DNA of 64,000 bases from Mitosporidium daphniae (taxonomy: Eukaryota > Microsporidia): NCBI RefSeq assembly GCF_000760515.2, contig NW_013546289.1, positions 1-64,000 of the forward strand, written 5' to 3'. Each line of letters begins with the position of its first letter. Position 1 is the stretch's first letter. Below, piece after piece: positions 1 to 10,388 of this stretch. Under the pieces are notes generated by a model. The model was given only the letters and a program-made list of their open reading frames with translations, was not told where the DNA came from and did no database searches. The position numbers and the translations under genes were made by a program.

Positions 1-2008
1 CAAAATAATGCTGCTCTCGCAAATAGGCCAAAGCCAGCTCAAGAATAAATGCCACAGAAATGTTTAAAGCCTGCTTGTTGCACGATTTGCTGCTAACTTG
101 TAAAACGGTGAACCTAAAGGCGCCATAGTTAAAGGACAATGGAGAGTAAAAAAGATGTTTGCGAAAAACATTAACCAAAAAACGGCATCTAGCAGTTCTT
201 TTAGCACAGAGCTCCTCCCAGTAACCTTGCATTGTGCTTTCTTTACCCCTGCAGAATTCTTTGAATAGACTGATGGTATCTGTAGTTAAAAATGGCCCCT
301 CCACGAGTTCGGTGCGATCTGATGCATGGTCGTATAAATTTAGTCCGCAAAAAGTTAATTGATCCAAAATAACGCGCTCCTTCATTGCGAAATCGACGCA
401 ATCAAGTGGGTTTGGGCTCCCGTCAAAAGCAGAAATCATCAATGGTTGCAAGTCGTCAGAAAATGAAATTTTTGAAAAAGGGGAACTGTCGGACCTTGAT
501 ATGCAAAAAGAAGGGCAAACGTTCATCGAAGACTCCAAATTCAGCCATATATTCAACAGTGCCTCAATTGACGGGCAACTCTTATTTTTTAAAAATTCGT
601 CCCTTAAATATTCCCAGGGGTCAAAAGATGGCTGTATCGTTGTCGCGGTTGAAACGTTCGGAAATTGTAGAGACTCCAGAATCGACATATCAATAGAGTC
701 GTCTACGTTTATTTTTTGATTGGTGATTAAAACACGACAATATAAGAGCGAGATTAGATATGCCCGCTGTAAATATCCGTACTCGGTAAGAAATCGATTT
801 ACAAAGTCGGAAATTTCAAAAAATAGACCCCTTAAATTGCCATTTTCTATCAAATTTTGCTCTTTTTCTTTAAACAGCGTCGAAAACAGCCCAAAAAGCG
901 TCGAAAAGCAAGAAAACGATATTTTCTTTTTACAAAAATTGAAAAATGGAAGGAGGAGAGAAGCTTTGGCATCTGCTTGAAGTTTGGTCGAGTTTTTCTT
1001 TCTGTGAGAAAATGAAATAAAGGAGACCCATGAGGTGAAAATCTCTTCGAAAGGATATATTTCGAATTCCGTAATAAACTCTAAATATCTCAAAATGATG
1101 TTCTCCTGCTCGCGGAAAGATTCTAAAGCATCTTTGAAAAAGCTTTTACACTTTGATGCGTATAAGTTTTTTATCTTATCCACTTCTGACAAAAAGGAAG
1201 ATGAAGTCAATCTCAGCTTAATAAGTTTACAAAGCTTGTTAAAATAGACGTTTTGCTCAAAAACAAAAAGATTTTCCCAGGATTCAGAAGTGCAATTGAA
1301 CGATCTACATTGCTTCAATAGTCTTGAGCTGGTAATATTGACATCTGTTTCTAAAGAGCCTTCATTTTCAATTTCAGGGGTCGATTCAATGGGATCAGAA
1401 GAAGAACAATCAAAAGAGATATGCTCCTGCAGGAAAATGTCATCTTTCACTTGATGGTGAGAAGAAATTTTTTCCCTAACCGCTGGTAAAGAAAAGCTTG
1501 CAGAAAAGAGATGTCCCCTTTTTAAGGCTGCATAAGACGTAGATTCGATCCTAGATAATCGAGATCGAGCATCCATTTGCACGTACAAGTCATAGGATAT
1601 GTTTCTGGGCACGTGTACTTTAATTTTCTTCCTCGGATAATGATATAATGGAATGTCACATTGGTAAAAGGATCCCAGAACGATGAAATTTTTGTCCGGC
1701 GCTTTATCCAATTTATAGGATTTGGGGCCAAGGCTGAATTCAAGCGTAGGCTTCTTTTCAACAATTTGAAGCTTTTGCATGCTGGCAGCTTTACATAAGA
1801 AATGGTCGTCTTCAAATTCAGGGATCAATTCGTAAGACGACATGTCCTTGTTGGGCAATGGAGGCTCAGGGGCATCAGGTGTGATTTTTAAAATTCTTTT
1901 AGATATGCTGGAAGACTTTAAGGCCAGAGAATTCAGCTACAATGATAGCTTAATATTCATCGATCCTACCTTCAACTTGGGCTTATCCGATGATGAAGCA
2001 GGCCTCAT
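1..2008 (-). CDS. NRDE2: NRDE2-like protein, 3' end off the window
   Basis: One long minus-strand frame is open from an ATG at 1843 to the window edge. An upstream exon (ATG 2008, 13 codons) joins it across a 33-nt intron (1937-1969, GTAGGA...TTGTAG) that holds the in-frame stop. Seen: a stretch reading SYKLDKAPDKNF, then LGSFYQCDIPLY, which fits the N-terminal signature of NRDE-2 proteins (D-K-P-D, then G-S-L-Y-R-x-D-x-P-x-Y). It is followed by helical sequence with W and F spaced as in HAT-type repeats. NRDE2 is known as a nuclear partner of the exosome-linked helicase MTR4 and of splicing factors. The C-terminal part is missing because it lies outside the window. The family call rests on one short signature, so it is moderate. 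The 150-bp gap to the neighbouring gene's stop holds the promoter. Confidence 0.55.
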
Positions 2009-2159
2009 TTGAGATCACTAAAAACAAACTTGAAAGAGTGCTTTAAAATGGGGTTGGGAAATTAAATTTTATTTTCTAATCTCGAGGGAGTAGCACATGC
2101 GTATGCACATATAAAGGATCATCATTCAACAGTTGGAGCTATGGGAATCAGGAAATGAA

Positions 2160-5100
2160 CTAAATGTCGCCAGAAATTTGTTTTTGAGCACTTTCCAGTA
2201 TCAGTGTATTGATTAGTGACCGCTCTGCCTCTTTGGCAGATATGTTTTCCAAGGTAGACACCACCAATGGCTCAGAAGACGGGATGTTGAGCGATTTCAA
2301 AACAGACTTTCCCGAGCTTGTACCCTTCTTTTTGGAGAGCACCGTAAATGAGACTTCATTTCTGTTACTAGAGGACGGAAGTTGTGTGGGTTTTGAAATT
2401 ATCACAGGGACAGCCAATTCCCGTAGCGATTGCTGTTGAGGAAATTTCGAATATGAGGATACACCCAACGAGCTTCCTCCGATGACAGCCATATTTACCT
2501 GCGGGCCCTCATTAGCTGAAGCCGAGCAAGAGATCATGTTCTGGTATTCAGCCTCAAAAGAATCTTCTTGGCCTTCATCAGACAAATCCTGCTTGGATTC
2601 GTCGACATCGAATGGAAGCTCATTGTCAATTAGTTTGTTCGTGTAGTTCTTAGAAGGCCTTTCAGATAAAGGGGGACTCATCAGCGATGGCTTTACAAAG
2701 ATCGATATATCTCTTCCAATGGAATGAAAATAGCTGTGCAGTTCTTCCAGCACCTCGATTTTTGTAAAATTCAGCTCGGGGTCATCAGAAACGGGATACT
2801 CCTATCAGGGAAATCAATGCCAAATTACCGATATTGCTAATATTGTCTTTTCAACGACCAAAAGTAGCGAAGAGTCCTTCTCAAAGCTGTAGCGTGGAAT
2901 CAGCTTCAATGGCCCCGACTCAACACACGACTTTAAAAGAGCACATGTGATGCGCTGAAGAAAGCCTGAAGTATTGGGGTTGATGTGCAATAAAAAGGCG
3001 AATGTTTCGCTTGAAATTAGGCAAGAGCGGAGCAACCACCCAACCAGCATCGCTTGAGAGAGGATGTTTTGATGCCTTGGGATGCAAACAAAATCGCCCT
3101 CAATACCACTCCGCAGCGTTTCGATAAGGGAGTCCAGTACGCTCTTAACGATTTGAGGCTGGTATTTGGAGAATCTTTGCAGCGTGCAGGCAACCATTGG
3201 AAGAGAATCAAAACAGAAAGAAGAGGTCTTGTGCACAATCAATTCGACAAAAAGCGTGCAAAACTATGGAGTTAATAAATCATTTGGACAAGTAAACAGA
3301 GGAAGGAATAAAAGGCGATTCATTCTTACCGCTGCATCAGACCATGGACACTTTCTAAGCTTTCCAATTACAAAGTCAACCACACAAGAAGGCTTCCTGT
3401 TTGCAATGGAAAGACACTTTGTGAAAAGATGCAATAGGAACAGGTTGATCGGATTTACCGGAGGCAAGGTTGGTGGATGGGGCCGTAGCTCCAAAGGAAT
3501 CGATTGGTAAACTGCAGACTCGATCAGAGGCAGCAATGGATGGTCCTTGGATACTTTTTTCTTGTATCCATCAAGAATGGTAACCAAATGCTGAAGACGA
3601 TCCCGAGTTTCAAGGGATCGGTAAAGAAACTGGCCGATATTTTCCAAAAAAGCACATGCTGCAGAAAGTCTAATATCAGAGAGGCCAGAAACATCTTCTG
3701 CCAACAGAACTCGCAAGCAAGAGATTGGAAGTGAAACTGGAGCCAAAGAAAATTTACAGAGCTCCGCAATGAGGCGTAAAAGGCCCATCCAGGCACCCAA
3801 TAGTCTTCGACGGCTAGCAGGGGTAGGACCTTGCCCGGAAACCAAGCTTTGCCTTCGAAGCGTCTTGAATTCCAACTCGATTGACGGGATCAAAGAAGTG
3901 GATACCAATCCAGGACAATAAGGATACATTCTGGCCAAGAGCCGACACAAATAAGAAAGGGAGTCTGGAGACTTTTTACAAGACTCCATTACTTCTTGGA
4001 TTAGTCGACGTCGAGCAGCCTTTGAATTTATTAGGCAAAAGTCGGCACAAAGCTTATCGGCCTCATTTAGAGAAGACACTCGGGATAGCTTTTCAAAAAA
4101 CGAAATATACTGGGCATGGGAATGCAACCCAGAATGGTTTGAATCCTCCAGAATTGATGAAATACCGGTCTCCGATACGATAATCGAATCGGAAAAGTCG
4201 GCTTTGGTGTCAGAAGTGTCATCCAATCTGTTTTCATCCATCTCGAAAATCGAGGGAAGCGGTGTTGAGGTTCCTGATTTGAGCAAGGAAAGATTGTACA
4301 ACACACCGGCAGGCACGTGCAACTTCAAATCTGGGATTTGCTTATAAAATTTCATTTCCTCTTCGCTCCCGTATGGAGAGTAAATGGAAACCGTTGAAGA
4401 TGCATCTATAAGAAGACTGCAATCCAATTCCGGAAGCGATTGAGGCGAAAGAAGCGGGACCAGCTGGCCCGTTTCAAGCCTTGTGGTCAATTGGGAGGAA
4501 TTTTCCTCCAGTGTCGGAACGATGATGGTGTTGAAAAGCTCTGAAAACGAGCAAAGGGAAGACATGATGCCAGCGAGCGCTGTACTGGTCCTGGAATGCT
4601 TTTCGAGCTGATAGTTTGACAGATCTCCTTTAGAGATAAAGTATTCATGCTGCGAGAGCTCCAATCTTTTCAAAAACGCATGTGTTTTGCACGCATAGTC
4701 GGAGAGGGCGGGAATGTATGATTTTGTGAGAATCTCGTACAATTCCCATTTCGAAGCCTCCGTGGTAAACGCTGTGAACCCAGAATCGCACGTAGACGAA
4801 GATGATGGCAAAACATTTCGTATCGGGTACAACACCAAAGGGTAGCTTTTAGAAAGATTTTCCACGACACACAAATAGGGAAAGTTGTACTTTCTTTGAG
4901 CTAAATCGAATCCAATCTAAAGATTAGAAAAATAACTTGCAATTGATTTGAAAAATGACAGGGCCAAATGCATGTCTGGAAACACTCCGGAAACTGCAAG
5001 CTCCAACGCAAATCGGGCAAACTGGCGTTGTACATAAATCTTCTTGGAAAGCTCTTCCTGATCAAGACCGCTATTTTTTTCAGGAAGAGCCAACATGGCA

Positions 5101-5492
5101 TCAAGTCCCTTGTGTAATTTTTCCGAAAAGCCGTGATATCTGCGATGCAGGTTGGAGCAAATCTAAAAATATCGTGAAAAACCTACCATTACGGCAGCCC
5201 TGACATCTTGGGAGCGTTTCCAGCGGTTTTCGAAAATCGAGATAATTATTTCATCAATAAACTTTGCAGACTTTAGCGACTCGGCCTCGCCAAGAATCGC
5301 AGGAAGCTGGTCTCTTGAAATAGACTTTAGCTTTTTGACGAACGATGAATTCCTTTTAAGCGACGAATCCCCGCCTGAAATTGACGAATGAAATTCTCTG
5401 TTTTTTTGGCTTGAAAATGGAATGTTTAGTTTGCGCTCCTCAAACAAAACATCAAGGCTCAGCGTAGGATGCGAGGAAGCAGGAGTTGTCAT
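2160..5492 (-). CDS. UPF2: UPF2/NMD2 nonsense-mediated decay factor
   Basis: Five exons give about 1063 residues, close to the family length. Introns: 5163-5186 (24 nt), 4917-4940 (24 nt, GC-AG), 3264-3329 (66 nt) and 2802-2828 (27 nt). The frame closes across all four. The middle segment carries ENIGQFLYRSLETRDRL, the hallmark of the second MIF4G domain of UPF2 (family: E-x-x-G-x-F-L-Y-R-x-P-E). KLRKCPWSD starts the third MIF4G part (family: R-K-L-P-W-x-D). The C-terminal 200 residues are acidic then Ser-rich, as expected for the UPF1-binding tail. UPF2 bridges UPF1 and UPF3 on mRNAs with premature stops, in the cytoplasm. The ATG at 5492 is used; an upstream in-frame TTG was ignored. A 36-nt GT-AG alternative exists for intron 2. 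Confidence 0.9.
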
Positions 5493-5505
5493 AGGCAAAA
5501 ATTAA

Positions 5506-5877
5506 TTAGTAAATTATTCCACATTTGAATTTACAATTAACATTCGGGCCATCCAAGCACACATTTCCGAGGGAGGCGCAGAGGCCCCCTCTCGGTGCCT
5601 GTTGTCGGAAAGCTTTTCGCTTTTGGACGGGGATTTTGAATCTCTAAAGGCGTCCATTCATGCCTGCAAAGCTAGCCTGAACTCGTTCATGTCAGAAAGG
5701 TTAAAAACCAAAAAGGAGCATCCCGAAATTTTTATTAGCAACAAGGCACCAAAATTGGGCATCGAACTTGACATGCCCCAGTCTACAGATCAATCTTGCA
5801 CGGCGCCCATTTTCACGCAGAATAGTAGCGAAGAAACCCGAGAAGCACGGCCGCACCAGATAGAAAAAAGCCTATAA
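5506..5877 (+). CDS. Unrecognised short open frame, start not found
   Basis: An uninterrupted plus-strand frame runs from just after a TAA at 5503 to TAA 5875-5877, about 120 codons. Its codon use and mixed hydrophilic composition look coding (for example the segment SLLDGDFESLKASIHACKAS). It lies in the 320-bp gap between UPF2 and the FMP32-like gene, and its last 65 bp overlap the 3' end of the latter on the other strand. No ATG precedes the main body: the first in-frame Met is internal, near 5690. A spliced 5' exon, or a chance open frame, are both possible. No domain is recognised. Confidence 0.3.
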   Translation, partial: LVNYSTFEFTINIRAIQAHISEGGAEAPSRCLLSESFSLLDGDFESLKASIHACKASLNSFMSERLKTKKEHPEIFISNKAPKLGIELDMPQSTDQSCTAPIFTQNSSEETREARPHQIEKSL

Positions 5878-6406
5878 CTCAATAAACAATCGATACCGGT
5901 GAGCGAATAGAAAAGTTCATGCCTTAGCTTCTCCGTTGCTGCAAAGCCGTTCGAAGTTTCGGTGTCAATCTTGGAGTGCACATCCTGATAGTTTAATTGC
6001 GCACCCAAAAAAGCATCCCGCATTCTGCCCTTTTCTAGTGTCATTTCAAGCCTGCCTTCGGAACGAAGAGATAAAAGCTTTTCCCGGATCTTTTGCTTGC
6101 CGCTGTTCAAGTCTTTAGAAAGCTGCTCCTGAGCAAGCAGAGCAGAAAAGGTTTCTCTTGCCTGGCTTTGTTGCACATCGGCCTTCAGCTGTGTAAGATC
6201 TATCCTATGAAGGAAGATGTACGACTCGTAATCTGCCTTTGTAATGGCACACGAGGTTTGGGAAGCGATTCTATCTCAATTAAAAGCAAGCGATACTTGT
6301 CATGTAAGATTTGGTTTAAAGTCGCTGCTATAGCCTTGCTTTGTGAGGGCTTGAGGCTAATCTTGTTCTGGAGCTCTTTACAAAATAGAAATGAATCAAA
6401 ATGCAT
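5813..6406 (-). CDS. FMP32/MCUR1 (DUF1640) mitochondrial coiled-coil protein
   Basis: Three exons, about 182 residues. A 20-nt intron (GTGTGC...GGCAG, near 6190-6225) and a 25-nt intron (GTATCG...TTATAG, just before the last exon) restore one frame. The N-terminus has FDSFLFCKELQ, then a short helical pair, matching the DUF1640 start (F-D-T-H-x-F-V-K-x-L-E). A long Gln/Glu/Lys-rich coiled coil follows. The C-terminus is a single membrane helix (GFFLSGAAVLLGFLRYY) after KIDTETSNGF, which is the family's layout. Members (yeast Fmp32, animal MCUR1/CCDC90B) are inner-membrane proteins linked to cytochrome oxidase assembly or calcium-uniporter scaffolding. The ATG at 6406 is the only one in frame. 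It lies 71 bp from the divergent gene if that starts at 6478. Confidence 0.7.
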
Positions 6407-6477
6407 CGAAAGCTCCGAATCAGGTTGAACAATTAATTTTGGGCAGCAAATTTTTAAATACACGCCCCAACATCCCA

Positions 6478-7207
6478 ATGAGTGATGAGGAGCTTTCAAG
6501 GTTAAAAGAGGTAGAAGAGGATGAGCAAAAGTACCCCCGACTTACCATTGATCTATGTACCATTTTAGGGCTTGGATGATATATGGCAAAAAGGTTGGCG
6601 AAATCGAGTCTTTGAACTCGTATAAATTGCACTTGGAAGTTCGCCTAAAGCGACTGGCCAAATATTTGAGCAGTCCCCCAACGGTGCTTTCAGATTATTT
6701 GTCAATCGCCGATCTCCTTAAAATTATCGATAAAAGCGCAAATCCGACAAAATATTGTGCCGAAATTTTGGGGTGCTTGATGCTTGCAACTTATTTATTG
6801 GCTAAAAAGGTCAATTTTACGTTTTCCAGGTCATCTTTGGCATTGATAACACGCTCAGATTTAAGCTGATGCCGATGGGAGGCCGTTCTCAAATCCACAA
6901 TCTGACCGAGTCCAAGAAATCCTTGAATTTATACCCGCATCCGGACTTTTTTGTGCAAAATGCTGAAAACACGGACAAAGAATTTCATTTAGCCGTTGTA
7001 GCATTTTTCGAATGCTTGGTAGAATTGACAAGCTTTATATCACCCAGAGGTAGCGTATTTCCCCATAAGATAGACAATGATGCTTGCATTTATCAGTGCA
7101 AAAATTACATGAGTGAAGTTCCGCCAGTTGAACAACGAACAGAATGGATGGGCTCGCTGTGCTTGTTGATGAAAAGGATTCTTCTATCCCTTGTAACAGA
7201 CAAATAG
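6478..7207 (+). CDS. Hypothetical protein, about 223 aa
   Basis: Not recognised. Three frames join through a 38-nt intron (GTACCC...TTTTAG, about 6531-6568) and an apparent 20-nt intron (GTCAAT...TCCAG) just before GTCATC. The spliced length is then a whole number of codons. The protein begins MSDEELSRLKEVEEDEQK, is largely helical and soluble, and has a middle segment reading DYLSIADLLKIIDKSANP. An upstream in-frame ATG at 6391 would overlap the start of the minus-strand FMP32-like gene, so 6478 is preferred. Its stop is 7 bp from the stop of the convergent exchanger gene. Confidence 0.55.
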
Positions 7208-7214
7208 CCAAGCG

Positions 7215-9017
7215 TTAAGAAAAGAAGACAGAGTTCAGAACCAAAAATGGCAGAAACAAGCCCAAATAGGTGAAAATCAGAAATTTTCCATATATCCTTC
7301 CAAAAGACGCCAGCGATTTATAAAAAAATAACGAAATAATGGTTGTCAATGCCAACAGTGCAAGGGAAATATAAATGGTGGTATCGAATTGTGGTCTCAA
7401 AAGCATTTGGAACTTATTGGTGAGCAGCATCTTAAAAATTGAAATTGACAGCGAAAGGAGGACATTCAACACGGGACCAGAAAAAACGCCCGTAATTCCT
7501 AATTCAAAATTTTCCGTCGATGACAGGGCGAGCCCAACCACCAAATCGCCAAAAGAATTGCCCCACGCCATAACGGTAAGGCCTAAAATTGATTGGGGGA
7601 AGCCAGGAATGATGGCTGGAATCGCAGTGAACAGGGAAATCACTTCTCTTGAAACGGCCCAACTCCAAAAGGTGGCCATGGCGAATGAGAGGCCAGCAAG
7701 GGTTGAAGAAATAACGGCAAACTTAATGGTATCCACATAGATGTTTTGAACAGATAAATATGCAATCGCAGACATTAGCACAGAGGCAACGACGTAAAGC
7801 AAAAGTGTTTTGGTATTCCACAACCTCAAGCAGGTCAAAATTAGACAAAGACTAAAAAAAGGGGAAAAAATGATGCGTATTTTTTGACTTCTCTTGAGCT
7901 GCTGATTGTTGTCCAGCTCAGAAGGCCTAATTATAGGTGGAATGCTGATGGACAAAAGAAAAGCAAATAAATAAACGAATATTTTGAACGGGTTTCGAAT
8001 CAGTTTAGATGAATAAGACTTTTCAAATTCTTTGGCCTGCTCTGCATTGGTTTCTTGAATATCAATAGCATGTGATGCTAGGCTAGATTCAGAGGCCAAG
8101 ATAGATTTTTGGCTATCCACTGATCCCAAAAACATTCCGGCCTTGTCAATAGAGTGGGGTTTCGAGGTAAGGGAGCGGATCGATTGGAGTGACATTGAGT
8201 TGCGATAAATGGACGGTGGGACTGGGGCTCCCGATGAAGAGGAGGATTTTTCAACCCAAAGAACAAAGAAAATATAGGCCGAATACAAGATAAACCCCAG
8301 CATGGGAACGATCAAAGTGATCTCTTTAGGAAATACAATCAGTGAGACCATGCAGATGGCACAGAAATACATTAAAATGTTCGTTCCAAACATCACAGGC
8401 TGCCTGATTTCGGGAGGAGAAGGCTTTGTTTTTGTCAAGATGATTCCGAAAACAAACACCGTAATGAAAAGCCCCGAACCAATAGCGCCGGAAATCACCA
8501 ATGGAATGCTTTCCATGTTTTCCACTCCAGCCAAACTGGTAAATAAATCTGGAGCCGCATTTCCTAATGCCAACAAGGTCACTCCGGCAACGGATGGAGA
8601 AAGGGACAGCTTGTCAGAAATAAAACTAAGCGTGGGTACAAGATGGTCGTTGGCACACAGAAAAAGAATTAAAAAGAAAAACAAGAGCAAAACAAATATC
8701 ACCAAAAGAAAGATGGCAATGTATACGTATTGCAACATATCGAGCTCCCACGACTTGAAAATCATGTTTGCTTCTTCAAATTTTGCCAGCCTTTTGACAA
8801 ATGGGATGATGGAGCAATGATAAAAGATTGTTGGATTGAGTATGATGGAATTTGTTGTAACACACCCCTGAGGATTTCCATTAGTCTCTGAAGATAGACA
8901 TTCCCTTTTTGAACAATCGATCGTGCTGTTTGAATATCTTGGCAATTCGCCAGTGTAAACAGACGATAAAAGAGTGAATAAATTAATAAATAAAACTAAT
9001 AAGATGCATCTTGCCAT
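7215..9017 (-). CDS. NCLX/CCX-type sodium(cation)/calcium exchanger
   Basis: An intronless 600-residue frame. It starts with a signal-peptide-like segment (MARCILLVLFINLFTLLSS) and a Cys-containing luminal stretch of about 70 residues. Two alpha repeats typical of the Na/Ca exchanger superfamily are clear: GVTLLALGNAAPDLFTSL near residue 150 and GLTVMAWGNSFGDLVVGL near residue 475. They are separated by a charged Ser-rich loop of about 100 residues and flanked by about ten membrane helices. The N-D and G-D pattern in the repeats is closest to SLC8B1/NCLX and plant CCX proteins (inference), which move Ca2+ out of mitochondria or organelles in exchange for Na+ or K+. Here the signal peptide suggests a secretory-pathway or plasma-membrane location. 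The ATG at 9017 is the first in frame. Confidence 0.85.
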   Translation of the reverse strand: MARCILLVLFINLFTLLSSVYTGELPRYSNSTIDCSKRECLSSETNGNPQGCVTTNSIILNPTIFYHCSIIPFVKRLAKFEEANMIFKSWELDMLQYVYIAIFLLVIFVLLLFFFLILFLCANDHLVPTLSFISDKLSLSPSVAGVTLLALGNAAPDLFTSLAGVENMESIPLVISGAIGSGLFITVFVFGIILTKTKPSPPEIRQPVMFGTNILMYFCAICMVSLIVFPKEITLIVPMLGFILYSAYIFFVLWVEKSSSSSGAPVPPSIYRNSMSLQSIRSLTSKPHSIDKAGMFLGSVDSQKSILASESSLASHAIDIQETNAEQAKEFEKSYSSKLIRNPFKIFVYLFAFLLSISIPPIIRPSELDNNQQLKRSQKIRIIFSPFFSLCLILTCLRLWNTKTLLLYVVASVLMSAIAYLSVQNIYVDTIKFAVISSTLAGLSFAMATFWSWAVSREVISLFTAIPAIIPGFPQSILGLTVMAWGNSFGDLVVGLALSSTENFELGITGVFSGPVLNVLLSLSISIFKMLLTNKFQMLLRPQFDTTIYISLALLALTTIISLFFYKSLASFGRIYGKFLIFTYLGLFLPFLVLNSVFFS

Positions 9018-9459
9018 AACGAGAAAATTATGCTCCTCAATCAGAAACAGTTTTTAGATATGAGGAGGTAAAATTATCCATCAAAAATAAACCAATTGCA
9101 TAAACATTCAAAGTTTTACCAACTAAATTTTACATGTCCGGTTTGGCTCGTAGCAAGTTTTAATCTAAAATTAGGGTAGGGCACAATACACAGCGAGGGC
9201 ACAATACACAGAGAGGGCATAATATATAAGGATTGCAATTTTGTGGCAGCTAAAGATGTCCCAAGAGGCCTGTTCTACAATGTTGTACCATTTTCAGTAA
9301 AGGTCTAAGTGTACCGAACCATAATCCGGAATAAGCAAAGAGAAGGCTAATCATGTAGCGCTCATATGTTCCGACATGTATCGATTATATATCAGCTCTT
9401 TGCCTCTAATTGCCATTTTTAAGCTCGGCATGGTTAGTTTTGGCTCATTCGAGGGGTTT
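9018..9459. promoter_or_regulatory. Upstream region of the exchanger gene
   Basis: About 440 bp without a credible gene. It contains a TTAGGGT element near 9171-9177, three direct copies of an 18-bp unit beginning GGGCACAATACACAG, and AT-rich sequence next to the exchanger's ATG. A 64-codon open frame overlapping it (from 9376) is antisense to the next gene and is not supported. Confidence 0.4.
9179..9226. repeat. 18-bp tandem repeat, 2 full copies plus a partial
   Basis: Copies at 9179-9196 and 9197-9214 differ at one base (CAGCGA versus CAGAGA). A third, partial copy starts at 9215. It is non-coding and lies about 160 bp upstream of the exchanger start. Confidence 0.85.
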
Positions 9460-10199
9460 TTAAAAGTCAGAAAGATCCGCTTTTACGGGAACAGAATGCA
9501 CTCTTGGTTGATCCGGTATAATTCGGGTATCACCAAATGTTGCCGTTTTAAACACACCAAAGCCAGATGAAAGGAGAGGCTGAAGAGAGTTAGGGTTATA
9601 CATTCCCATCAGTGTCAATAATAATATTATTATCGCATTGATTCTTGATAAGAATATAATTTGCAGATCCATACTGTTGTATGATTGAGGCACATATATT
9701 TTGGCCACATTGGGAATATTCGGAAACTTTTGCATCGAAATAAGCCATTTTAGAAAATAAAAACAAGGTTTTGCGGATCCAAAAGAGAATAATGCGGTGA
9801 AATGTGACGAAAAAACTGCCTTCAAAGTGTTTCTCAAAATGACCCCAAATTTGGGCTCTTCCAAATACATAATCGCTGGTTTAGGCGTAAAAAAATCATC
9901 CAAATCAAACTTTGCCGAAATTAAAATATCGCAAAAACACTGTGTAAGCTCTGATGGGCTAAAATCGGTAGTTTTTCGTAAATTGGATCCAAAATAGTTG
10001 GTTTCAAGAAAAAACTATGCTTAGACCTAGCCTGGCATTTATTACATGCACAGGATTGCCAATCTTGTTCAATTGAGTGCTTGTTTTTTAATACTCGAAA
10101 TGCCTCCAATGTGTCTATCAAAATTTCGATTTGTAGAAAAGAATTTTCAATAAAAGGGAAAACACGAAGCAAAGTAATCACAGTCAGAGACAATCTCAT
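9460..10199 (-). CDS. Putative membrane or secreted protein, lineage-specific
   Basis: Not recognised. The ATG at 10199 opens a hydrophobic N-terminus (MRLSLTVITLLRVFPF). A second frame ending at 9460 holds a strong membrane helix (INAIIILLLTLMG) about 60 residues from the C-terminus. The two frames must be spliced. The best fit is an intron of about 80 nt with donor GTATTA after ...EAFR and acceptor GCATAG. A 52-nt alternative using a later donor also restores the frame. The exon structure is therefore provisional. The region is AT-rich and the protein has no recognisable motif; it may be a rapidly evolving secretory-pathway protein. Confidence 0.45.
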
Positions 10200-10388
10200 G
10201 TTGCTTTACCACCACGGAACATGTGTGAAATATTCCCTTTCCCGTTTGATCATTTTGCTGCTATTCTTTCGCTCAAGACAAACCGGTCTTTCTTGATATA
10301 TTCTTTCAATGTATTCTGGATGCAAGACATTGAATTAAAATGTATTTGGCTTGGATTTAATATGAAATTGGCCTGAATTTAATAGGAA

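Noticed and set aside
385-1247. Several plus-strand frames (385-696, 501-719, 720-980, 1035-1247)
   Set aside because: The opposite strand is one continuous open frame of about 600 codons (NRDE2-like); these are shadows of it.
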